From NCBI GenBank assembly GCA_021432635.1, contig MU270043.1, positions 1 through 64,000 of the forward strand: 64,000 bases of DNA. The letters run 5' to 3'. This DNA comes from Thozetella sp. PMI_491 (taxonomy: Eukaryota; Ascomycota; Sordariomycetes; Chaetosphaeriales; Chaetosphaeriaceae). The notes under the pieces were generated by a model that was not told the DNA's origin, made no database searches, and saw only the letters and a list, made by a program, of their open reading frames with translations. Shown piece by piece: positions 55,653-64,000 of the stretch (positions are counted from its first letter, which is position 1; every line of letters starts with the position of its first letter). The position numbers and the translations under genes are program-made.

Positions 55653-55742
55653 ATGAATCTGGAATTTCTCACCACCCTGCTCGCCCTCGGAGGCTTAGCC
55701 GCCTACTTTGGCATGCTATTCTTGTCTACATCACGTGTTTGA
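55653..55742 (+). CDS. Possible 29-residue single-TM micropeptide
   Basis: ATG to TGA with a polar start (MNLEF) and a hydrophobic core (LLALGGLAAYFGMLFL). It could equally be the first exon of an unrecognised gene or chance. No homologue is recognised. Confidence 0.2.
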   Translation: MNLEFLTTLLALGGLAAYFGMLFLSTSRV

Positions 55743-56236
55743 ACTCGTCTCGCGGCTATGTCCCTCCATCTGGTTAGTTCAAAGGGGAGGGGATCCTAGA
55801 ATGGGATTTGGAAGCGCTCGAATGGGGGGCTACCAGGCACGGGGCCGCTAAAAGGGGGCGTTCGCATTTAGCCGGAACTCCAGTGCACTCCATTGGATCA
55901 GTTGGCCAGAAAGGGGGTCCATGGCAAGCAGTTTGGAGTAATGCTAGGCGGCGGCGACCAAACAGACTACCTCCGTATCGGCGGGATGCATCAACGGGCG
56001 ACGAATAACAGCAACCGGGCAGGGCTTCCGGTGAGGAGTACGATCCACGAGACCATGGCCGCGGCGGCGCTCTCGGAGCCTGGGCATCATGACCGCACTG
56101 TATTTATCGAGCATCAAGGTGTACTGGTATTGAGTAATGCGTATTCATGTGGTGTCATTTACTCCTTGGCCAACCTCCACTCCGCAACAGCAACTTGTCC
56201 ATCTGCTAGAGTGAATTGACGCCTACCTGAGTAAAG

Positions 56237-57823
56237 ATGCTGGTCAGCTTTCTTCGCGTCGACGGCGACAAGGTAGTCGACGGCAATGGAACCCCAGTCA
56301 TCCTCAGGGGTGCCGGCTTAGGCGGCTGGATGAACATGGAGAACTTCATCACCGGCTACCCTGGTGCGCCGCCCTCGGCCTTGTTCAATGGTTCTGGGCT
56401 GATGGATGACTAGGCCACGAACGAGAGCACCGTGCTGCCATGCTGGAAGTTCTCGGCCAGGAGAAATACGACTTCTTTTTTGACAAATTCTTGGAGTGTG
56501 AGGACGTCGACGTCATTCTTCAGGAAAGATCTCGGAGGTTAACGCCATATACCAGACTTCTTCACCGAGGCGGATGCCAAATTCTACGCATCCCTCAACC
56601 TGAACTGCATCCGTCTTCCCTTCAGCTACCGGCATTTTGAAGACGATATGAACCCCCGGGTCCTGAAGACAAGTGGCTTCAAGCACCTAGACAGGGTCGT
56701 GGACATTGTCAGTCGCCTTAACTCGCAGCAGACGTCTGTCATACATCTTGCTGACCTGCCATCATAGTGCGCCAAGCACAAAATATATACCATTCTCGAC
56801 ATGCATGCCCTGCCGGGCGGCCAGAACCCGGATTGGCACTGCGACAGCTCCACAAACTACGCTGCTTTCTGGGACCACAAGGACTTCCAGGACCGCACCG
56901 TCTGGCTCTGGGAAGAGCTGGCCCGGCACTACAAAGATAACCCCTGGATTGCCGGCTACAACCCAATTAACGAGCCGGCGGACGCACAACACGTCCGCCT
57001 ACCTGCCTTTTACGAGCGGATCGAGGCAGCCATCCGGGCTATCGACCCGGACCACATACTCTGGCTAGATGGAAACACCTTCGCGGCGGAGTGGAAGGGC
57101 TTCGACCGCGTACTCCCTAACTGTGTGTACTCACTGCACGACTACAGCTCAATGGGCTTCCCGCGCGGCGAGCCCTTCGAGGGCACTCCTGAGCAGCTCG
57201 AGAGCATCGAGCAGACGTTCCTGCGCAAATGCGAGTTCCAGCGGGCTAAAGGCGCACCCATCTGGAATGGGGAATGGGGCCCCGTATACGAAGACCCGGC
57301 TACAAATCCGGATGCCGACGCCATAAACAAGAAGCGCATTGCGCTTCTGGGTGCGCAACTCAATCTCTACGACAAGTATGCTGTCCCATGGAGCATCTGG
57401 CTGTACAAAGACGTGGGGTTCCAGGGCATGGTCTATGCGGATCCGCAGAGCAAGTACATGAAGACGATCGGGGAGTTTGTGCAGCGCAAGAAGAAGCTCA
57501 ACGTCGACGCCTGGGGGCGAACGCCGAACCCGGAACTCGAGGCGGTGGTCAAACCTTTGGTCGACTGGATCGATCGGAACGCCCCAGCCGCGACCAAACA
57601 GTACCCGTCGACGTGGAACACGGAGCGGCAGATTGCCCGCGCAGCGATCGAGACGTTCATGGCGAGGAGCTTCAGCGACGAGTTTGCCAGGTTGTTTGAG
57701 GGCATGAGCTTTGAAGACCTAGATGAGTGCGCCAAGAGCTTCGCATTCGAGAACTGCGTCCAGCGCGACGGCCTGAACAAGACCATGAGCGACCACGCGA
57801 AGCTGAGAGACGGTGGCCACTAA
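56237..57823 (+). CDS. Intracellular GH5 glycosidase (exo-beta-1,3-glucanase-like)
   Basis: Exons 56237-56363, 56414-56497, 56556-56707 and 56768-57823 give 472 residues. The joins restore ITGYPGHE, FLEYFFTEADAKFY and VVDICAKH, all expected in this family. The GH5 catalytic acid is Glu190 in NPINEP and the nucleophile Glu290 in WNGEWGP. Supporting residues include LPFSYRHF, DMHALPGGQN, SLHDY and WSIWLYKD. There is no signal peptide, so unlike cell-wall glucanases it is expected in the cytosol and may act on imported or glycolipid glucosides. The third intron has a GTCAGT donor. The frame opens at the first ATG, directly followed by SFLRVDGDKVVDGNG, the usual N-terminus. Confidence 0.9.
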
Positions 57824-58459
57824 TGAGGGCCTGGGACTGGCTGGTAAAAGCTTATTTCTAACTCGGTTTCTGCAAACTGGGCTTTGAATGTGTCAAAAAA
57901 TAGCTGCGGTTTCGAGCTAGCATTCCCCTACTAAACCATGTGTCTTGCTTGCCCAATGGGAAGGTGGGCACCCATCACTCAGTGTAGTGTGGTTTCTCGA
58001 TCCTCTCGTAGGTTTCCGTAGTTATTCAGAAATAGCACCGGTACCTCTGTCGGTCGGTCCGAGATGCTCAACTAGTCCCCATGACTCGCCAACGGGAGTG
58101 TTCCGGCTTCTCGTGTTCCTTCTTGCCGAGGAATCTAGGGTCGAGCACACGTCAAGCTTGTGTGCCAATTCACAATTGCACAGATTCGGTTAGAAAATGA
58201 TATTTTCTCAAGGAAACGAAACCGCGGGGTGCGACGTCTAACCCGAGGTTAGAAGTCAACTGCTGCAAAGGCGCGTTCGAGTTGGGCTGTTGATCAGTGA
58301 TGACGTCAAGCCATCAACGTCATGGCCTGGAGCTTCGGGGAGCTTTTAAAGCAACCCCCAGCTCTAACTTTACAAAATCTTCATTCGATATTTGACACAC
58401 ACGAACGACAAATCGATCCATTATCAGAGTGAAAATCACAATCAGTCCGTCCAACCACC
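57824..58459. promoter_or_regulatory. Promoter of the CsbD-like gene with a CRE/ATF site
   Basis: 636 bp without a gene. A palindromic TGACGTCA lies at 58301-58308 and a half-site ACGTCA at 58317-58322, about 150 bp before the CsbD-like ATG. TTTTAAAG near 58345 may act as a TATA element. TGACGTCA is the binding site of ATF/CREB-type bZIP factors, which in fungi act in stress signalling. Confidence 0.5.
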
Positions 58460-58830
58460 ATGTCGTCGTCCAACAACTCCCAAAACCAGCAACCCCAGCA
58501 GCCCGGCCTCTGGTCCAGCCACGCCCAGTACGTAAAGGGTGCTACCGAGGTGAGTCCATATGTCTAACCAGTGATGCTCATGGTTTGCCATTCAGGAAGC
58601 TGACTGGCCAACTTGTGTAGAGCGCCGTTGGCGGCATCACCGGCTCGCACGCCTGGAAGTCATCGGGCGAACAGGACATGGCCCACGCCAAGGCAGACCT
58701 GCAGGCCGCAAGCCAGCACCGGGACCCGGCAACTCAAGGTTACGGCAAATGGGAAGAGACTCTGGGCAAAGTAACTGGCTGCGACGGTATGAAGCAGGAG
58801 GGTGCCGCCAGCGCGAATAAAAACGCTTAA
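58460..58830 (+). CDS. CsbD-like small stress protein (Hmp1-type)
   Basis: Exons 58460-58549 and 58621-58830 encode 99 residues. A Gln/Asn/Pro-rich start is followed by LWSSHAQYVKGATESAVGGITGSHAWKSSG. A second CsbD-like segment contains GYGKWEETLGKVTGCDGMKQEG. This matches the fungal family named mismatched-base-pair and cruciform-DNA-recognition protein after Ustilago Hmp1, and the CsbD stress family. Such proteins are small, charged, abundant under stress and of uncertain function. An alternative acceptor at about 58595 is less favourable because the chosen one keeps the repeat intact. A CRE/ATF site in the promoter fits stress regulation. Confidence 0.85.
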
Positions 58831-59233
58831 ATATAGTCCCATCGTGCTATCAGTGTTTCCTAGGGGAACGATGTGTCACTTGTTAATACGCCAGATGTAG
58901 GATGTAATAAGTTCCTAAACGCAAAGACAACATGTCCAAGCTGATAAGCTTGCGCAAACGTGCACTTTTAGAAGGTATGGTGCTGTAACGGGCCCTTTGC
59001 GGGCTTAGGCGGAATCAAACGTAACAAGCATGGCCAAGACGGAACTGGCGCAATCATTTCTACCAAAGAGAGATGTGTGTTTTATGTATTGGGATGTCCT
59101 TCTACACGCCTTTAAAAGCTAGAGCAGTGAGTGTAAGGTTGATTCCACGCAAATAGTTAACAGACCCAGAGCCTCTTGTTGGTCTGTCCGGCATTCCGCA
59201 CCTCCAACTCCATTGTATCGCTCGTTTGTACGC
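58831..59233. other. Convergent 3' region
   Basis: 403 bp between the 3' ends of the CsbD-like and Atg33-like genes. Nothing seen. Confidence 0.55.
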
Positions 59234-60365
59234 TCAAGCGAGAATAACAACATCAGGGGCCGTGGCGCCATCACCCCAAATGCCCACGACGCTCATGAGA
59301 AAGCCAAGGCCAGCGACCGACGTTTGCACCAGCTGCTTCTTCAAGAAGTCTTCCACCTCGTAGCGCACCTGCTCACCATTATGTTCCTCCGTCTCGATCT
59401 CTTCGCCGCTAGCGGTGCCCTCGCTGTGGGCATCCGACACAGTGGCACCCAGGACCTCGTAGCTAGCCTCCATGCGGGCGCGGGCGGCGCGCTCTCTGCG
59501 CTCCTTGGCTGCGGCGGCACCGGCCGAGCCGGAGCCGGAGGATTGTGGCTGGCGGGGGTTGAGATACAGGAAGGGGGCGACGAATTCTGAGGTGGCAAAT
59601 TGGGAGCCCAGCACGAGAATCGACGTGTAGAGGAGGTAGGGGTGCCGCAGGCTGCGGGGCGAGAGCAGATAGGCGAGAAGGAAGGCCGAGCCCGAGAGGG
59701 TTGTCAGGGAGCGCAGGTGCGTCTCAGCGGTGCTCGTCAGGGACTTGAAAGCGCGGGAGGCGGTGCTCGCAGACGGGAGAGTCAACAGAGTTGGAATCGT
59801 CAGTGTTGACAGGGTGTAGGACAGACCCTAGGGAGAAAGAAGAAAAGGGTTAGCCTCTGTACCGTTAAGGGAGGAGTGCATCACAATGCGTAAGGACATC
59901 CAAGCATGGGCTTGGGCATCAGTCCTGCTCTTCGCAGCATGGCCGTTCTGGCGTTGCAGTTGTAGCGCGCGGGGGCGGGGGCGAGTCCCTTTGGGCCGAG
60001 AAACGCCAGCGCCAGGCTGGCTGCGTCATGCGGGATGGGGTCGCGAGGTTGTTCACGTCGACAGACAGGCCGTCAAAGGGATTTCGTTGTCGGCGACGTC
60101 TCCAACCTGCGCTCTGTGTCGCCCGTCCGCACCGCCTGGTGCTTCAACCCAGCTTGGCTGCCGCGAGCATGTCGGAGCGGACGACGCATGGCGCCAACGG
60201 AGCTCTCCACCCCTCAGCATGCCAATTGCGGGGGTGGGACCATGAGGGACTCGGTCGTTCCATCGCGCACAAGTGAAGAGGGAGAGGAGGAGGAGTGCTT
60301 ACCGTCAAGAGACCGAGGGAGACAGTCCCCACGAACTTCAACACCGAAACGCTGCTGGAAGCCAT
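59234..60365 (-). CDS. atg33: Atg33-like mitophagy protein
   Basis: Exons 60365-60303 and 59827-59234 on the minus strand give 218 residues. The ends resemble yeast Atg33: an N-terminal membrane segment (VSVLKFVGTVSLGLLTGLSY), the motif SLRHPYLLYTS, and a C-terminal helix ending VVGIWGDGA. Between them is a variable, charged region (about 110-170). Atg33 is a mitochondrial outer-membrane protein that promotes mitophagy. The phase-0 intron of 475 nt is the longest in this window, but both exon joins and the family N-terminus support it. Confidence in the family is good; the biological role in this species is inferred. Confidence 0.8.
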
Positions 60366-61613
60366 GATGGCGGTTGACTCTCAAGGCTGTCTGACGATAG
60401 TGGTGTGGTCGGGAGGGAAAGAGTGGGAAGAGCTTCAAAAGGCACGTCCCGCCCGACGGGTGTGGCATCGAAGACAATCAACCAGTTTCTGATTGGTGCA
60501 ACCTCTCTGCCTGCCAGATTTGATGTCATGGGTGCAGCTTGCGGGGCGGCTAGGCGAAACAGTGGGGCGACGGAAGCTAACCCGAACCCTGGCATCGCAC
60601 CCCCGTTCCCTTCCTGTTTACTTGCTTCAGGGGTAGCCCAGAGGGTGCCGAGGTAAAACACCAAGGTAGAATATTCTATTCGTTGCTGTCGTTTTCAGTC
60701 GATAAAGCAATTTTATTTTCACAGCATACTATTCCACTGCACTGGATGCATGGTGCTCAGAACGCACGTGATCGCACGTCGGAACCAGAACCAAGCCAGG
60801 CGTGCCTAGCGATAAGAAGCTAAAAGGGGCTTACAGACAGCGCAGTGTCATCTTGTGCTAAGTGATAGTCGAGATGGCCTAGACTACCACGTAATCTGAG
60901 AGATAACTAAGTGGGAAGAAGCCAATCGGGGATTGGAGCGAAGCCAGAAGGGGATATGCTCTCCTAACTCTTGTTATAGGGCCTTGAGCGGCTCCACAGG
61001 TGTAAGTACTGCTCGATTCAGAGTTTGAGCCAGCTCGTGAGGCCGATGCATGCCGCAAGCAGGTCAGATAGGCCAGCCTTTCTCAGTAATGAGGTGGTGT
61101 CGGTGATATTGTGGGCTAGCGCATAGTTCGCTGCCATTTCTTGTTACCTAGCTCAACAGCCAATGAAAAGTGGCGAAACACATCTGCCTGCTTGCCGATA
61201 TGCATCAGAGTCGCGTACTCGTATTTCTAAGCTACAGAAGTTCTCCACTAAGGAGGAAGGAGAGAATCTATCTCCCCAAAGAGGTCCTCGTCTGCAGATG
61301 CGGACTGAGGCAAGATCCAAAGGGCCGTGGAACGAGTGCATCGAGTGCGAGAGTTGCCGAGGCCGCCAGGCGGCGGTGTAAGCAGCCATGTGGCATCTTC
61401 CTCAGGCAGCCGAGAAATGAGTTTCCAGACTAGATGATCTTACGATCTAGATATCTAGTATTTCGTTGCGGCTCGGTATAAGTACAAATATCGGTCACGC
61501 CCTTAGTAGATCATAGATGCAATCATAAGCCAAGAGAATCTGCGTCCAGACAGCAACGGTCTCCTTTTTAGACTAGCATCTAAGCTCCAACGCCCACTGT
61601 AACGATCCTAGCA
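60366..61613. other. Divergent intergenic region, Atg33-like / GNAT
   Basis: 1.25 kb with promoters for the minus-strand Atg33-like and plus-strand acetyltransferase genes. Frames at 61153-61433 overlap on both strands and lack motifs. Confidence 0.5.
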
Positions 61614-62434
61614 ATGGATTCCCGCTCTTCATGGAAGATCGAGCCGGTGAGGTTGACCGACGTCCCGGCCATGGCGCGAAACAACTTTTCTGCCTTTTGG
61701 GAGACCTACCCCTGGCGGATCAACTGGGGTGCCGACATCACCCTTGACTTCCTGATTGAACAGCTCGTCAAGCGAGGCCCGAATAACTTGCTAAAGGACC
61801 GTGAGATTCTCCGCCATATCAAGGCCGTAGATCCACAGACCGGCAGCTTCGTAGGCTATCTCCGTTTCAAGTTGCCCCCGGGTCATACCAGAACCGCCGG
61901 CGGCGAGCCGACCTTGTTCGACTTGCAAATCCCGGATGTGAGCCCGGAGGAAAGGAAGCATATCAAGGAAGTCTCCGATAATGCCTGGTGGGGGCCAATT
62001 GCCAATGGCTCAGATGACAAGAACATCGAGATTCGAGCCCGGCTTCTCGGGGAGGGGACCTACATTGGTAAGTCAAATTGATGACCCATACCCGGCTCTA
62101 CACTAACTACATTGTTGCAGAGCTTGACTATTTGGCTGTTCACCCGGAGAACAAAGGCCGGGGCATCGCAACGGCACTAGTAAAGAAGCTTATAGAGATG
62201 GCCGACGAGCTGGGCCTTGACATCTTTGTCGTAGCATGGGCCGGCGGCCGACCTGTCTATCAGAAATTTAATTTCCAGATTGTTGAGACCAACATTGAAG
62301 ATCTCGCCAACTGGGGGTTCGAGGGCGAATACCCCTCGTATTTCATGGTCTACGACACGAAGAAGACCACCAGTGGACAGACTAAATCGGCGCAGGAAGA
62401 GGGGGCGGATGCAACTTCCATGGCCTCGGTGTGA
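61614..62434 (+). CDS. GNAT-family N-acetyltransferase
   Basis: Exons 61614-62067 and 62121-62434 encode 255 residues, with the 53-nt intron splitting a Glu codon before LDYLAVHPENKGRGIATALV. That segment is GNAT motif A; Arg/Gly in NKGRGIA bind the acetyl-CoA pyrophosphate. The downstream VVAWAGGRPVYQKFNFQIVE is motif B. The N-terminal half (DVPAMARNNFSAFW) is typical of fungal GNATs with unknown small-molecule substrates. It has no signal peptide. It is tail-to-tail with another GNAT gene 147 bp away, but the two are not close copies. Confidence 0.9.
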
Positions 62435-62581
62435 ATATTGTAGAACGTTGATAGGGACCTAATCAGCTGAGTGAGCCCTCAGATATGATTATCTAGTCAT
62501 CAACAAATAGCTTCAAGACTTCCCCTGCCTTCCGCTGAACCTGTCGATATTCTTTGCGTGCCGTCCCACCTTTGTCTCTTA

Positions 62582-63348
62582 CTATTCATCTACAATATCC
62601 ATACGTAAAAGGGTGCCTAGCCAATCAGGTTTATCCTTGCGCGCGTGAGAAAAGTCCCCAACACGTTGATACCCTTGCGCCTCATAATATCTACGACTAA
62701 ATTAGAATGGCTCCGGGATCACTTCCCGCCCCGGTGAGGGACGTGTGACTATAGGAGTACATACCTAGTCAACTTGCCGCCGTTCCCATTCCAGGAATCA
62801 ACGAAGATTATCTTCTTGCCGTTCGCGATAGCGTAGTCTTTCGCCCCGAGTAGCAGTGCGGCGCCCGCTCCCTGCCGATACTTGCTGGCGCGGAAATCAG
62901 CGATCATGACCTCGATATATACGAAGTCTGTGCTCTCGGTTATCGAACTTTCCGCGCCAAGTCCCAGGTGCTCTTGTCTTTTGACATAGCTCGGCACCCA
63001 GTTCTCGCGCAACATCAAGGCCCCGGTAAGAATGAAGCGCTTGTCGCCGTCTGTGCGAACATGAGCCCCTTCAGGCAAGGGCTCGCCTTCTGCAGCCAGC
63101 TCAGTTTCGGCAATCAGGATGCGCAAAACTTCTCCTGTCGGGGTCGGTCGAAGCCCCCGAGACTGCTCGATCTGTTCTAGGGTCTCTTCTGTAAAGTTGC
63201 CGCGCTCCGAGAAGGGCTGCAAGCCCCACATATCCCCGCTTCCAATAGAGGCCAAATATGGGAGAGTTGAGTCAAAAACATTGAGAAAGAATGGGCTGTC
63301 AGCGGGAGAAAGGCCGATTTCACGGACATGAAATATGGGGGGCGCCAT
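62582..63348 (-). CDS. GNAT-family N-acetyltransferase
   Basis: Exons 63348-62765 and 62696-62582 on the minus strand encode 232 residues. The intron (68 nt) is needed to complete the last strand: KLTSRRYYEAQGYQRVG, followed by a short tail. Motif A reads VYIEVMIADFRASKYRQGAGAALLLGAKDYA, with the acyl-CoA loop RQGAGAA. KKIIFVDSWNGNGG is motif B. The fold is that of a small GNAT enzyme. The target is unknown; amino-acid, antibiotic or polyamine acetylation are all possible. Unspliced, the frame would end prematurely at 62749. Confidence 0.87.
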
Positions 63349-64000
63349 TCTTGTTTCTATGGATATACGGGCTCCGGTGAGAGCATGAGTTCGCGGCCGT
63401 TCCGTCGCCTAACTAGCGAATTTCGAGATGTAAGATATTTTTATATGATTCCTAGGTTTGACAAACAAATATGGAAGCCTGGACTAACTGCCTAGACTAA
63501 CTGATTTCTAGTTCCTTAGTACCTGCCCGATAAGGACTGGGGGTGGAGCAACGCCGTAAACATGCAGAGGCACACTCTTCTATGGCCATTTAGGGCCATA
63601 TAGCACACCGCTGTAAATTCACATACTCCAAATCAAATATTTCCAAGCAACACATCCTAAAGACTCGGTAAGCGAGACCCATCACATGGAAGAGTTATTC
63701 AAGTGATACTGGCCAGCCAAGAGAGTTCGTAGAGTTGATGGTTTGAATTGTCATGCCAATTCATTGTCTATGGCCTCCATTTTTATACGCTCCGTCGTCT
63801 ATTCTGCAAATATGATACAACCAAAGTCGGCTTCTGAACCCAGCACCCAAAAGATTGGACCAGATGAAGAGAGCTGCACCTGGACCTTATGCAAACACGT
63901 AAGAGAGAAATGAGAAGAGTAGATAGTTGGGTTAACTATGCTAGAAATGTTAGATCTGCTGCTCCAATGCCAGGTCGCGGCGACACTGTTATCTTGAGCA
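63349..64000. other. Upstream region of the second GNAT gene, window end
   Basis: 652 bp, AT-richer than the genes. No frame, repeat or tRNA is supported. Any gene further right lies outside the window. Confidence 0.5.

Larger units (their letters stand above)
53389..56236. other. Long non-coding stretch between eEF3 and the GH5 gene
   Basis: 2.85 kb with no supported multi-exon gene. It holds the eEF3 promoter and 5' region, a G-rich tract at 53912-53939, several A or T homopolymers, a strong GC hairpin at 55380-55412, and a 29-codon frame with a hydrophobic core at 55653-55742. Longer open frames on both strands are repetitive or motif-free. Confidence 0.5.

Overview
This is nuclear DNA of a filamentous ascomycete (Pezizomycotina, probably Sordariomycetes). 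Most genes are split by 39-130 nt GT-AG introns. The window carries fungus-specific or fungus-typical genes: translation elongation factor eEF3, an Atg33-like mitophagy protein, Zn2Cys6 regulators, an AA9 lytic polysaccharide monooxygenase with a CBM1 module, and a cellobiose dehydrogenase. I support 25 protein genes. No tRNA, rRNA, CRISPR array or intact transposon is visible. Exon joins were worked out by hand from splice sites, reading frame and family similarity.

Layout. 1-2 kb: nothing coding. 2-7.6 kb: an HSL-type alpha/beta hydrolase, a short Cdc24-like RhoGEF, and a three-TM protein with a large extracellular loop. 7.7-27.2 kb: an accessory block. Four minus-strand genes (NmrA-like protein, cytochrome P450, FAD monooxygenase, amino-acid permease) face two plus-strand Zn2Cys6 regulators. 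These are followed by a DUF7136-type GPI-anchored protein, a third Zn2Cys6 regulator, and an enoyl-reductase-like dehydrogenase transcribed divergently from that regulator. The block resembles a catabolic or specialised-metabolism cluster but has no PKS, NRPS or terpene synthase inside the window.

29.4-37.7 kb: a secreted-redox block with an AA9 LPMO-CBM1, a cellobiose dehydrogenase (heme cytochrome plus flavin domain), a convergent secreted FAD-linked oxidase, and then a short-chain dehydrogenase. Cellobiose dehydrogenase is a known electron donor to AA9 enzymes, so these genes may act together on lignocellulose.

38-64 kb is more housekeeping-like: a proline-rich protein with five cysteine modules, a MOV10/SDE3-like RNA helicase, an F-box/ankyrin protein, eEF3, an intracellular GH5 glycosidase, a small CsbD-like stress protein, an Atg33-like protein and two tail-to-tail GNAT acetyltransferases.

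The observations I would follow first are the five-module cysteine protein, the LPMO/CDH/FAD-oxidase block, the TGCCACGG repeats and 19-nt palindrome in the regulator/reductase promoter, and a Zn2Cys6 regulator whose zinc cluster has lost its basic DNA-contact loop.
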